A stretch of 64,000 bases of DNA from Kitagawia praeruptora. Its lineage: Eukaryota; Streptophyta; Magnoliopsida; Apiales; Apiaceae. The position numbers were made by a program, and so were the translations under genes. The DNA lies in the NCBI GenBank assembly GCA_037693485.1, contig CM075346.1, forward strand, positions 94,284,501 to 94,348,500, read 5' to 3'. Below are positions 11,434 to 23,797 of this stretch, in pieces. Below the pieces are notes generated by a model. The model was not told the DNA's origin. It saw only the letters and a program-made list of their open reading frames with translations, and did no database searches. Every line of letters starts with the position of its first letter. The first letter of the stretch is position 1.

Positions 11434-11689
11434 AAGAAATAACTATCATTCTTTAAAAAAAAATTGCCAAAAAAATCCAAAAACAATTCAAAAATTTTAA
11501 TTTTAAAAATAAAATGACGGTGACTCTTGCAAATTGCAATGACTTCCTCACTCATCGTTTACAACTTTCTCGCAAAGTCCATATATAGCTTCAACTGGAC
11601 TTTAAAAATATTTGAAGTTTGAATGGTTAAAAGTAGCAAATATTTCAAACACACTGCTACCAAACTTTATACAAACACATGATCTTGTC

Positions 11690-12036
11690 ACATGTTTTTG
11701 GACCCCGGGCTAATCTAGCTCTATATTCCGGGGTGGGGGAAATTTCAGGGTAAGCTGCGCGAAACGTGATTTTTTTTTCCACTAAATCATGCAAAAATTG
11801 GATATTTTTCACTAAATCATACAAAAATTGGATATTTTTCACTAAATCATACAACAAATGGATATACATACAATTAAAAACCAAACTAATACCTCTATTT
11901 AATATTTCAACCAAGGCTAAAAAATTATATATAACCATTTTTAAATTTGACCCCGGGCTAAAAAATAAAAATTTTACTTGTTTTTTTTTTACCGACCCGG
12001 GCTGGCGCCGGGGCTAGCCCCCCTGGTTCCGCCCCT
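11690..12036. mobile_element. Remnant of an hAT (Tip100-like) element
   Basis: The right end reads CTGGTTCCGCCCCTG, the inverse of the CAGGGGCGGAACCAG terminus typical of Tip100-type hAT elements. It is followed by TGTCACAG, and the left side is preceded by the similar TTGTCACAT. The left terminus itself is degraded. The interior has three direct copies of a 30-bp unit (AATTGGATATTTTTCACTAA, about 11797-11860) and GACCCCGGGCTAA repeats. No intact ORF. Confidence 0.5.
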
Positions 12037-13130
12037 GTGTCACAGTACTGTAAATCTAAAATAATGAGCACGTCTCTAGGGGGGGGGGGAGGGGGTTGTC
12101 TGGTTATAGAAAGGCACAAAACACAAAAGAGAGGACCAAAAAAATCAGTGGTAAGTAACAGAAAATGACAGACAACTTAAAAAATTATGTCCTGTTTTCC
12201 ACACAACTTTCTCCAAGGGTAAATTTACAAATTCCATCTCCAGTCAAAGATACTTCTCCAATGTTTCGAGTTTGACATCTTATTATATGTCATTCTCTGT
12301 GAATTTATAAAGTTTTGTCTCAGTTATTATTTCGTCCGAATGCTAGAATGCATACATGAACGAGTCTAAAAACATAACCAGTATATCCAACTCACTTGGG
12401 GAGAGTAACATAAACAAAATCCAGAACTTGGTTTACAACATAAACATGCTCAGTATGACATTATATCCAATTTCTTTGCGGAGGGTACACAAATTCGTGT
12501 AGGTAAAATATAAACTAGTCCAGAACTCTATTCACTACATCCAACTTAGAGGGTATGATTTCCAGAGAAATGAGGATAACACAGACCTTTCCGATAACGG
12601 ACTTTACCTCTATTCCTTCTACTCTACTCCCAGAGTAAGTATTCCAAGTAAAATTGACTGTGAGGTTCTTTTCTTTGATAATATTAGTAAAGAATTTTCA
12701 CATGAATGGAAATAAATACAAGAGTACACGAAATGAACATAATAACAGTTTTTCAAAATCCAAATATTACAGTAATTATTAACACACCACATATCAAGTC
12801 TTAGGATGGAGATTATCAGACATTGCGACTCAGCCTCCAAGACAGGAGTGTCCAATGTAGGAGGTACTTAACATATTAGATACGAATAACAATAAAACAA
12901 GAGTTTAAAAATATGTGCACAGGTCTTCCTATAATAACATAAATCTAGAGCACCAAATTTTGAGAATTACGATCACAGACAACTGATTTTTTGATTAATG
13001 TAAAACATGGTCCAAAATGTCTGTTGTGATATAAAATGATTCAATGTAACATACATGTAACGTTTAAACTCTGTTAACTTTAAGATGTGCTCTATGGAGT
13101 GAAGCTGATCCGATAACTTTGAGATGCGCA
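12037..13130. other. Intergenic stretch downstream of the CoA carrier gene
   Basis: No gene. The part nearest 13130 should include the 3' UTR of the carrier gene. A run of ten G then GAGGGGG lies at about 12081-12097. Weak direct repeats containing TATATCCAA and CCAGAACT recur between about 12380 and 12545. Confidence 0.4.
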
Positions 13131-16100
13131 CTAAGCAGCAGAAGCTGATCCCGACTTCTGCCGCTGTGGTATTTTTAGCCAAGACTTCATAATGTCATAT
13201 GCCGTGAAGCCGATTGCTACTGAAGGCACAATCTATAAAAAGAAAGTACAAAGAGTTATTACTTAATACCACTGTTATGTATCTATAACATATCATATTT
13301 AGTTAGTTTTTTAGCACAACACTTGGGCGCTAAACTACCTTGAACCAGATCAACAAGATGCTAAACTACCTTGAACCAGATCAACAAGATGAAAACAGAA
13401 TAGAATTATACAGGATTGGTTAGAATCTTGTGCAACAGAAAAGACTATGATAATCAAACCACCGAACTTTATAGATCACAGAACTGAAGGGAGACTACAA
13501 AAACATTTCAGGAGTGCCATTACCCACCAACTAATACTAGAAAAAGAAAATTCCAGAAAAATATTTCTTGCTTTAAACTACTTTTGTTACTGAATTTTTT
13601 AGGGCTGTCAAAAAAATCCGACAAATCCGATATCCGTCCGAAATATCTGCATTCGTATCCGAGAAAAAGCGGATATTATTCGTATCCGAAATAAAGCGGA
13701 TATTATCCGTATCTGAATCCGGAGTATCCGAATCCGAAATGGAATATATATAATATTTAAATTATATAATTTAAGATTTTTTTTCTATTAGCATGTAGTG
13801 TTTATTAATTAAATAATACATTTATACAAATTTTATATAATTGTAACAATATTATAGACATATATAAAAATTTCATTTGAGTTTAATATTTTAAAGATAA
13901 TAAAATTAGATATTTAGTACGGCGTTCACGGTTTTATTTTTTCTAAATGAAAAAAAAATTGTTTTGAAATCATCAATACGCGTCAAAAAAATCTGAAAAA
14001 TCCGATATCCGTCCGAAATATCTGCATTCGTATCCGAGAAAAAGCGGATATTATCCGTATCCGAAACAAAGCGGATATTATCCGTATCTGAATCCGACAA
14101 TTTCGGATACGGATATAGGCATATCCGTATCCGAATTATCCGTTTGACCTAGAATTTTTCCAGGCACTGGTTCAAGTATTATGCACCCAACTAAAAGCCT
14201 ATGACACATCACAAAGAAAATGCAAATTATTGTTGTTAATCTTTTCCCATTTTAATTCTAATGCATCTCATGTCCTTTTCGTGTAACTATGAAAACTTAG
14301 GGCAGGCAACCTAGAGGATATGGATTATGGGCCTTCAGATGTCTTCCACGAAACCAACTATAGGTTTACAAGTCATTTTTTAAAACCCTCCTGTTATCAC
14401 TGTGACAGGCATACTACATTAGATGCAAGTCCAGTTTCCACTAAGATTCATAGTGCAGCAGGACCAGCTTAATATTCAAGCTGCCAAACAATTTACTAAT
14501 GAAACAGAATGATGCAGCATCAACTTGCAAAAAATTTACAACCTGAATTCAATGAAAGACTCAAAGCATCATGCTATGAGAATAAATTAAAGATATACCT
14601 TGATATAATTAATGCTGAGGCCAGCAAATAACTGTCTCCAACCTTGATCACGAGCAATAGTTGTAAGCCCTTCCCATGAATTTCTGTATCTGGCTCCAGA
14701 ATGCATCGAAGATTGCAAATGTTCAACCTGGAAATTATAGAGCATTATCATATATATGACAAAAAACTATGCATGTTGTTCAAGTATGCATCAGCCTGTG
14801 TAATCTACGAAACTTTTCTAAATTGATTTTCAACCCTTATTAGTTTTTCAAGAAACCAGCTCCACCACTATCTACACCCGAATTCATAAAACTCTTGTAA
14901 ACAATGGTTTTTAACCAAGACATAATCTTCCAACAGAGCAACATCCCTCAAATTTAAGTCCACTCAACACCGAAAATCTGGAATTACATGCACAAACAAC
15001 ATACAAAATGAACAATTTACTGGTTACAGACATCATCCATGCATCGACCATTTTTGTACATTGCAAGCCAGGAGTAATCAGAATACAACTAGTGCAATAA
15101 AAGGATCACTCTCTGGAATTACTTGAACAAAAATTCTACACCCTCATAATGAGTCAATGCAAAATTACCTGCATCTGCCTCCTTACAACATCTAATGGGT
15201 ATGTAAACGTCTGCCCAAATAAACCAGCTAGAGCTCCACAAGATAGGCGCATCCCAATGGATTTCTGGTGCTCCTCAGGGACGTGCCTCTTAAGTTCTTC
15301 GTAGATGTAAAATTTTAAACCAGCATAAGGTAGTATACCAATTAATGTTGGACCTGGGCATATATATCTTCATTAATTCCATCAGTCATATATGCTGTAA
15401 ATTATTATTCATTACATTTGCATATATGATTAAAAATTCAAGAAGACTTGATGTTGGAGAAATATTTAATCACATAGATACTCATACATGCATAGTGCTT
15501 ATTTTGGTTTGCAGTACGAACTTATTTCCTATTGAGTTGAAATTTCCATAAAAATCATAATATCTATGAAGAAACTTTGTTTGGTTGGCGTATATGAATA
15601 TCACACACATACATGAATCATGCATCATATAGCTTTTTTCTAGTTGTTTAAAACCGCAAACTACACTAATGGTTTGGGATATCTTATATCTGAAAATCAG
15701 AAGGCAGGAAGCTGAACAATTTCATGGTCTGCACTATAAAACGATGTTTATTCCTAATCAATTATTACAAATTACAATCTAGGCTACCGAATAAGATTCT
15801 CAAAACAAAGTCTACTTCTCAAAACAAAGTATACCGTCAAAGATTAAGCTACCTCAACCAAATCGTAAGGAAGTACACAAAAGAACTGGCATGACATGTA
15901 AAATAAAGATATTTTATTAAATCATATACCAATAACACAATATTCAGTCAAACAATAAAGAAGTTATAAGAAAGTATATACCTACACCACGATAAAGCCC
16001 ACGCACTCCACCCTCTTTGTATACAGTTCCTAAAACATTTTTGATGCCGGTATATGGTGCCTGAGCATTAAGGCTTCTTGAACTATTTTTCGAACCTCTG

Positions 16101-18355
16101 GTGTCTACAATCTTCAAAAAGAAAGGATATAACAACGCCGTGTACATTGCTATGTTGCAAAATATTATACAGAGTTGCAAATATATACAGGGTACCAGAA
16201 GTTTGGGAAATAATGTCGCAAATAAGATGCTATACACAGTTGTACCATGGGCACTACATATTAATATAGTGACATATTAGTAGGGCATGGGGCTTGATTT
16301 TGCCTCATTATATCGATCCTAGTTATTTGTATTCAGTACGCTTATTTATTAGGGGGTATATGCATATGATAGTTTCATAAACAGGGGGACCAATAATTAT
16401 AAAATACAGTGAGGCATTAATATTGAAATACTGGAGGGGCATTAATGTTGTAAATAAGGGGATCATTTATACTGAATACAGAAATGTAGCATTTACTACT
16501 TGAAAATAGGGAGGGGACCATTTTTATTGAATGTATGTAGTATCACTTGTACGTGTTCTCAATTTTTAAATAAAATCATTCATTAAGATTGTGTCAAAAA
16601 CTGAAAAAGAGCTTGACATGTATTTCATCATGACAGCACAAAATGAACATATGTAGGCGGCACTTTTCTCTATATTAATAATTTAATACTTTAATGTTAT
16701 ATGGAGACATGGATAATATTAGCATTTCATGCTTAATTGGTCTTCTGTGCTGCATTTAAATTGAAATTTTGACCACAATTTGAACTCCTTTTATAATGAG
16801 CCATATCCTCCTTTCAAATAAAAGGGATGCAAAAGGCCACAGAGCAGTTTGAACAATTTCAATTGGATTGCACATTATATCAGGGTAGAGGAGGTTTAGA
16901 GCATAATTCTATGGGTACAGCGGTTCTTTGGCTCATCAGAGCCTAAAGTGCAACAAACCATATTACATAAATGAAACAAATTCAAGCATAACATAGAGCT
17001 TTCAGTAGTACTTATACATGCTGTATTAAGAATAAAATTTTCATACATGTGAAAATATACATCACATAAATTTATATTAGATGGCCAAGCCACAAGTATG
17101 ATTGCACCTACTTACCTGGTAAGCAAGTTTGGTACGGGCCAAATCTAAGGGATATGTGCACAAAACTGCAGTGCCCCCAGCTGCTGAACCAGCTAACAGA
17201 TCTACAACAGGCCCGGTTCCTAAGACAGGGTAATTATCCAAAAGATAACATCGATACTGCTCATATGTCATGAAATGTAGTGCAGCATAGGGAATAATAC
17301 GAACCGCACTAGCTCCATTTCCCCTAGAATTACAAAAAATAACAATAAGATTTATTATCTGTAGGTTGAAACACATCTAGATAGATGCATTATAAAGCAT
17401 TTGCACTCACTTGTAAAATCCTAAAATGCCTTCATGCTTCAGTATCTTCTTTAAAGATTGATGCACTCCAAGAGATCGAAATCCCTCTGTTCTTGTCTAT
17501 ATACATTCGGAAGAGAGAGGGGGAATCAGAAGAAATAATAAATAATGAAAGACACATAATTACACAAGGATGAAGGTCGAAACAATACATCAGCAATGAA
17601 AATTATGAGAAGAGGTTAAGTACCACTTATGACTCGAAAGAAGTCCTACTGACTGTGTTACTGGATTCAGAATACTACATTCTGCATGTGAATCGCTATA
17701 TAAATGATAAAATGACTGCAAAATAATAATCACCTTTTTTCTCTGATCTCAATGCTTCTCACGAATTACGAATGATGTATAATGTTCATATTTTCATTTC
17801 AATATTGACTACCTAAAGCTTTAGGCTTTAACCTAAATGCATCTTAGACCAACCCTTATACATCCCCTAAAATGAAACAATACTTATACTGACAATTTCC
17901 GTGTATAATCACTTGTTTTTATCGTATTAATCATGACATTTTATATCAATTTAATGGTCAATATTCTATCTTTGCTTCATTTATCATGTATCCATAAAAC
18001 TAAACATTTCTTCAACATAAGATCTGTGCCTTATCATTTCTTAGAAGCCAATAGGAAACAATAGGAAAGATGACATGCATCATAGCCCCGGAAATTAGTT
18101 TTTGGCTTTTTGCGATTGAATCTAATGTCAAGCATTAAACCTCTCACTAAAACTCACCTGGAAAAGTATTTTAATCCGTTCGAGTGGAGCAACCGTAGTC
18201 TTAGCAAATGCACCAGCAGCACCTCCAGCAATCAGCTCCTTCACATAAACAGGCACACCATCAAGATATGAAACATCTCTCCGCGCAGAAGATCCATCAA
18301 CAAACCCCGCCATATTCGTAGACAACGAAGAACCTTGAGAAGAACCCATCTCCAA
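13131..18355 (-). CDS. Mitochondrial coenzyme A carrier (CoAc1-like)
   Basis: Seven coding exons (18158-18355, 17411-17496, 17116-17323, 15982-16111, 15169-15353, 14599-14727, 13131-13232), all GT/AG and phase-consistent, give 345 aa. Member of the mitochondrial carrier family, closest by memory to the Arabidopsis inner-membrane CoA transporters. Three repeats each carry the Px[DE]xx[RK] signature: PLERIK (57-62), PLDLAR (153-158) and PLDVVR (260-265), with six membrane helices expected. Other markers are AGGAAGAFAKT, GNGASAVRIIPYAALHFMTY, LYRGVGPTLIGILPYAGLKF and LFAGLSINYIKIVPSVAIGF. The N-terminus is slightly longer than in Arabidopsis. ATG at 18355 is two codons ahead of a second in-frame ATG at 18349 that matches the usual MGSSQGS start better, and either may be used. 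The last intron carries an hAT MITE. A spliced 5' leader is possible (donor at about 19026). Confidence 0.94.
13600..14151. mobile_element. hAT MITE inside the last intron of the CoA carrier gene
   Basis: The ends read TAGGGCTGTCAAA and TTTGACCTA, with a perfect 8-bp target duplication GAATTTTT (13592-13599 and 14152-14159), as for hAT elements. Inside, TATCCG/CGGATA words are repeated dozens of times. A block of about 115 bp (13607-13725) recurs directly at 13982-14098, separated by AT-rich filler. Non-coding. Confidence 0.85.
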
Positions 18356-19210
18356 AGAATCTCAACCAAATACTCAATAAAAAGCTGAACTTTAAATCTT
18401 CAACACAATCAACCACCAACTTTATTTGCACCAGAAAAAATTACCCACTTTGCAATTTAAAGAACTCCTTATCCCATCTATCTCTCGGAACACAAAATGA
18501 GTAATTTTTATTGGCTATAGCTAACGATACTAATGGCCTGAGAACACTTGAAATCAAGAAACTTATGTTCACAAGCCTATCCTCCTCCCACGAAATGACC
18601 ATATACATCAACAAATGCACATAAACCCCTTCAAAACACACAAATTTTCGAGAAAATTCAACAAATTCATGAATTCCCACCTCAAATCTTTATAGCTATC
18701 AAATTTCCAAGAAAATTTAACAAATTCAAGAATTCCCACCTCAAATCTTCAAAGCTATCAACTTTCCAAGAAAACTCAACAAATTCTTGAAACCCACCTC
18801 AAATCCTTCAAATTAGACCAAATAAAACCACCCAATCACCCAAATAAACAAACCCCAGATTAAAAAAAAACTCAACTTTCTCAATTTTTTAGCAATATAT
18901 AAATCAAACAGGCAAGAATGAGGGTTTAAATGGGCAAACCAGATGGGTCTTGACAAATTAATGCAATATATGATTTAAATTGATGGTTTAAATTGAGGAG
19001 AGAGGATCAAAAACTGAAGGAAATACCTGACCTTTCTTCAGGGTGTGAAGAAGGGTAGGGGCGTGGGGAGTTTCCAAGAAAAAAGAGGGCTTGCTTGCAG
19101 GCTGGGTTATAACTTATAAGGCGCTTTCGGCGTTTAGATTTTGAATCTAGTATACATACAATAAAATTTGTATAAGATAAAGAGAATCTACCTTAGCTTA
19201 TAATCATATA
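18356..19210. promoter_or_regulatory. Leader and promoter region of the CoA carrier gene
   Basis: Upstream of the carrier start on the - strand. A CAG/GTATTT donor at 19027/19026 and a T-rich stretch before 18365 would allow a leader intron, common in this type of gene; this is inferred. It includes the minisatellite at 18640-18815. No ORF of note. Confidence 0.4.
18640..18815. repeat. Tandem repeat, about 59 bp x 3
   Basis: Three imperfect copies of a unit containing TTTCCAAGAAAATTTAACAA, then ATTCAAGAATTCCCACCTCA and AATCTTCAAAGCTATC. It lies in the probable leader intron of the CoA carrier gene. Confidence 0.75.
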
Positions 19211-19485
19211 CTCACCCGTCTCTAACTATGTTTCCTGTTTAGTCTAGACATATTTGCAAACGAGACACATTTGCAAACGCACACTTTTTAATCGTTAATA
19301 TCTTCAATTTCGTATTAGTACTTCATTATATTAAAATACTCATAAATGCGAATCCAACAAGATCACTCATGACTATATTTAATCTTATAAATTATGCATA
19401 AATTAATAGTCAACCGCTTAAAATGAATAGTATAATGAATAGTATAAAAAATCAAAACAGAAAACACAAATTGAGACGGAGGGAG
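19211..19485. mobile_element. Stowaway-like MITE, degraded left end
   Basis: The right end GAGACGGAGGGAG and the weaker left end CTCACCCGTCTCT are flanked by TA (19209-19210, 19486-19487). The interior matches the element at 22502-22757: AATATCTTCAATTTCGTATT and CCAACAAGATCACTCATGAC occur in both, so they are members of one family. Confidence 0.85.
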
Positions 19486-20867
19486 TACTGTATTTATTAA
19501 ATTTTTTTGTAAATCTAATCGTATTGATTAAAATTTTATGTAAAAATAAGTAGGTGTGCTAAATTTTGCCCTTTAAGAATACATTTAATTTAACATGATA
19601 TTTTATATATGATTTACAATATGAATGTAACGGTTCAGATTTTGTATCATTTTTTGATTAAAAATTGCATCATCTACAAAATCAATTTCTATATAATTTT
19701 GTGTACACACTAATTTTTGCTTAATATTTTAATCTATACAATTGAATTTTCGTAAAAACTATTAAAAATATGAATTTGAAATCGCATAGGTAGAGAATTT
19801 TTCTACCGTGTCAGGTTATCAAATACTCCTAAAAAAAGTACCAAATCAGGTATGGAATAAGATCGTTAAAATTAATCATTAAATTGGGATTAATTAGAAT
19901 AAAAATTCGGATTTATTTTAATATTATAATATTATTTAGTATATTATTATGATCCTATTAGTTATTTATTAAGTAATATGTATTTATCATATCATAAAAA
20001 TACAATCATTCATATTTAATTAATATATTATTGTAATTTTACTAATTTATTATAAATACTTCGTTCAAGAAGTAGTCATAAAAATTAATCGGGGATTTTA
20101 AAAAACAAATCGGCTGGACACCTTGTAAAGGATTAATCGGGAATTAATCGACTGAATCGGGAATTTTTAGAACAATGGTAAAAAGTGGTATATTTTGTAA
20201 TTTGCTTAACATCTTATTTTTTGTTATCCCCTCATTTTTTGTTATCTCTTTCATTCTCAATCGTTAGACTTTTAACTCAAACAGATAATGATCGTTATAT
20301 ACAATAATATTAAAAATTATTATAAAAAGAGATCCAAGGTTCGATTCACACCAACAACATATTAATTTATTTAATACTAAAATTTGTTATATACAAAATT
20401 GTAAGATTCGAAAACATATTAAAATTAAAATTCATAATATCATAGTACATTATCAATAAATTATAAAAAATTAAAAGTAATCGTGGAGAGCACGGTTGTA
20501 TGTTGTTATATTTTAGTTCAAATTTTCAAAGTACATATATTTATAAAATTAATATTTATTTAATACTATTATTTTTATTATTATGGAGCATTAAATAATT
20601 CTAGCTCTCAACTAAAAATAACCACTTTCAAAAGATATATTTTTTAAAAAGTGTTTAATGGTGGTTAATGGTCAACATTTTTCTCCCTAAAGTTGGGAGA
20701 CACGCAAAATAGAAGTGGAAACGGACCACGTTTCACATAGTCATTCATCCTTCCTGCGTGATGTGTTGCTTTTGTAGCGTAACTAGCGTTGCATCATGCA
20801 TGTCTTCGTCAACTTTCCACCAATATGAATACTCAAGTTTGAACTTTCAACCTAGATGTGGCATGTG
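19486..20867. other. AT-rich intergenic stretch, no gene
   Basis: No coding region or complete element recognised. Very AT-rich with scattered short repeats. Confidence 0.5.
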
Positions 20868-21450
20868 CCTAGTGGAAACAAGAGGCACGGCGTCCTAATT
20901 CCTAAATGATTAGATGTTAACAATAACGATTGATTGAACATGGGAGACAGAGTAATTTTATCACATGGTTTTTTTTATGATTATACGGCGAATAAGTACT
21001 CCCTCTGTTCCATCCATTTCTTTACAAATTTTTTTTGGGATGTTCCACCAATTCTTACATTATTAAAAATAGTAACTTTTAACAATAAAATACATTATTA
21101 CATCCACTACTTCACCCCATTTTTTCAATACTTTAAACTATTACATCCATTACTTCACTTATTTTAACAATAAAATCACTATTACAACCACTACTTCACT
21201 TATTTTAACAATAAAATCACTATTACACCAATTACTTCATTTATCTTAACAATATTTCTTGATTTTCGTGCAAAATGACAATGTAAAGAAATCGTCGGGA
21301 CGGAGGGAGTATTTGCCGAGTGGAAACAAGAGGCACGGCGTCCTAAATGATTAGATGTTAACAATAACGATTGATTGAACATGGGAGACAGAGTAATTTT
21401 ATCACATGATTTTTTCTATGATTATTATATATACGGGTGAATAAGTATTT
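20868..21450. repeat. Tandem duplication with a MITE at its junction
   Basis: A unit of about 125 bp, starting near AGTGGAAACAAGAGGCACGG and ending at AATAAGTA, occurs at about 20871-20998 and again at about 21319-21447 with few changes (one small indel after CGTCCTAA). The Stowaway element 20999-21309 lies exactly between the copies, with TA on both sides. Confidence 0.85.
20999..21309. mobile_element. Stowaway-like MITE
   Basis: Termini CTCCCTCTGTTCC and GGGACGGAGGGAG with flanking TA. The interior is related to 9216-9538 (ACTTCACTTATTTTAACAAT repeats). 311 bp, non-coding. Confidence 0.9.
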
Positions 21451-21775
21451 TTTTTTTTAACTTTTAGTTGTTTTTTTTGTGTAAAAATAACCGGGATATT
21501 TTTTAACTACTCTCTGTCCGGCTGGTTTGTTAACATTTCAAACTATGGTATTCTATTTTTATATAGAAAAAAAAAAATTAAAATAAATTATGGAACTATC
21601 CTTAAAAAAAATATCAGAAAATGATGAAAAAAATGTTAAGAATTGGATAAATAGAAAAAAAATAAGATTTTTAATTTATGAGTGTGCGGTGCCACTACTC
21701 TCTCACATGAGAGGTAGAGGATTCAATCCTCTTTCTAACAATAAAAAAGTTGTGTGAGGGATTGTTAGCTCTTAG

Positions 21776-22427
21776 TAGGGATGGGAAAAAAATTTGATCC
21801 GATGGATATCGATTCGAAATTCGATTTTTTATTCGATTCGAACCCGATATTTTGGATATTGATATGGATTTAAATTTTAAACCCGAAAGATTTTGGATAT
21901 GGATATAGATTTCATGAAACCCGATCCGAAACCCGATCCGAAACCCGAAACCCGATCCGAAACCCTATCTGAAACCGAAACCCGAAAAATACCCGATTTT
22001 TATTTATTATATTTTATATTTTATATTATATATAAATGTATATTATAAATACATATTATACATACACTATTATATATATATATATATATATTATATAAAT
22101 GTATATTATAAATACATATTATACATACACATATCTTTGAGACATAAGATATGGAAAGATCGAGAAAATAAATTGTCATGGATGTAGCGGTATTTTTTAA
22201 CTTACACAATTTTTTTTATTTTTTTATTAAGCAACTTATTTACACTATTTTTAATTTTGAATACCCGAAAAAAACCCGATCCGATTCGAAACCCGACGGA
22301 TTTGGATTTGGATATTGAGTTTTGGATCCGAAACCCGATACGATCCAAAACCCGAAATCCGAAAATAATTGGATTTGGATTTGGATTTTGCAAAACCCGA
22401 GCCGAACCCGACCCGTTCCCATCCCCG
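21776..22427. mobile_element. hAT MITE with perfect 8-bp duplication
   Basis: Ends TAGGGATGGGAA and TTCCCATCCCCG. Target duplication GCTCTTAG is exact on both sides (21768-21775, 22428-22435). The subterminal regions are arrays of ACCCGA and GATCCGAAACCCG-type words, and the middle is a TA-rich satellite-like stretch (22010-22120). Short reading frames across the repeats are not real genes. Confidence 0.92.
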
Positions 22428-22501
22428 GCTCTTAGAAGGTTTGCCCATTGTACCTTTGTACTTGGTGGATGTTTGTTTCTTCAATCTCATGCTATTTGGT
22501 A

Positions 22502-22757
22502 CTCCCTCCGTCCCTAAATATCATTCATGTTTTGATTGGATACGTTTGCCAACGCGCACTTTTGATCGTTAATATCTTCAATTTCGTATTACCTTTAGAT
22601 ATAAAAACTTCGCTGTATTAAAGTACTTATAAATATGAATCCAACAAGATCACTCATGACTATATTTGATCTTATAGATTAAACGTAAATTAGTAATTTG
22701 TCTCATGTTATAAACAATCCCGATATTTCAAATAAAAGTAAAAAGAGACAGAGGGAG
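22502..22757. mobile_element. Stowaway-like MITE
   Basis: Termini CTCCCTCCGTCCC and GAGACAGAGGGAG, flanking TA dinucleotides, 256 bp. Interior shared with 19211-19485. Confidence 0.92.
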
Positions 22758-23139
22758 TATTAATATTAGATCTGTTGGGTATATTTTTAAAATCAGATGT
22801 AGAATTGGCACTCTCTTATTTAAAAATTAAATGATGTGATTTATATGGCTTTGCTTTCCCGTTAAATTTGATGTTGTTAACCATTGTGCTCCTTAAAAAA
22901 GAAATGGTGTTTTTATTTATAAATTTATTATACAAAAGTAGTAGACATTTTTGGAAAATATGATCATTTTTTAATAGTTTTAAAATTTTACATCATCAAT
23001 AATTTGTTTAATTTGCAAGACTGTCACGTCTATTTGTGCATCAAGTATTCATAGTTGTTCCACATGTTGTGTTTATAAAGTCAAAACAACAGAGCAACCG
23101 TAGATTTCACACACAAGGGAAAGCAATGTAGAGATCGCG
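22758..23139. other. AT-rich intergenic stretch, no gene
   Basis: No gene or complete element recognised. Confidence 0.5.
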
Positions 23140-23535
23140 ATTTTGAGGGTGTTTGGCATTGCTTAAAATAAGTTACTTTTGATTTAATGGAGGTATTTTT
23201 AACTTAACGGAGAAAATAAAATTGTTTACTTTAAGTTGAATGAATGTGTTTGGCTAATTTTACTTAAAGTTAAATGAAGGTTTAATAATTTTGACTTAAA
23301 ATGAAATTTGACTTTAAAAAATTTTAAATTCATAATATTTACACTTTACAAGAATCATGAAAAAAAAAATTAAAAAAGAAAAATCCATAAGTCATAAGTC
23401 AAAAGTACCTAAATGGAACTTATGACTTAAAGCAGTTTTTTAACTTAAAGCGGGCTTAAAGCCCATGTTGCCAAACATGTCAAAAACAACTTAAAGCTCA
23501 AAACTCCTTTAAGGAGCGGTTGCCAAACAGGCTAT
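23140..23535. mobile_element. TIR-bearing non-autonomous DNA element
   Basis: Left GGGTGTTTGGCATTGCTTAAA and the inverse of the right end (AGCCTGTTTGGCAACCGCTC, then CTTAAA) form an imperfect TIR, with (G)CTTAAAGT-type words repeated inside. The GTTTGGC termini occur in several plant hAT and PIF groups, and I could not settle the target duplication. Confidence 0.55.
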
Positions 23536-23749
23536 TTATCTTTTTGTTGATCACAAGATATGAAAGACAACTCAACTTCAACTTGAGCTTTGTTGCAACA
23601 AAAACAACCCTAGGTTGTTCTAGCTAAAATCTCATGTAGATCACAAAATATACACCATGACCATATAGATTAAGGGAATGATAAAATATGTGCTTGAATC
23701 CCTTAATATTTTCATCCTAAAATTTTAGATGGACCCGTAACTTAACACT

Positions 23750-23797
23750 TGAGAATTGAGATTACAGCATTTCGAGAACAAGAATCTCAATGGTATG
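23750..23797 (-). pseudogene. eIF4A-like pseudogene, part beyond the gypsy insertion
   Basis: Read on the - strand after removing the gypsy element, this continues the frame of 40871-41228: the joined text includes IEILVLEML, resembling the IKMFVLDEADEML region of eIF4A with a 12-nt loss. GTATG at 23793-23797 is the target duplication shared with 40871-40875. Beyond about 23750 the similarity is lost. Confidence 0.6.

Noticed and set aside
12076..12100. G-run as a G-quadruplex control element
   Set aside because: Could form one, but it is a simple homopolymer tract near a transposon remnant with no gene start nearby.
13906..14100. Short frame with SDTDNIRF repeats on the - strand
   Set aside because: Produced by the TATCCG array of the intronic hAT MITE.
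22251..22517. Overlapping frames with repeated Asp/Leu/Phe or Lys/Ser/Asn patterns
   Set aside because: They are translations of the hAT MITE word arrays (GATCCGAAACCCG-type) and do not represent a gene.
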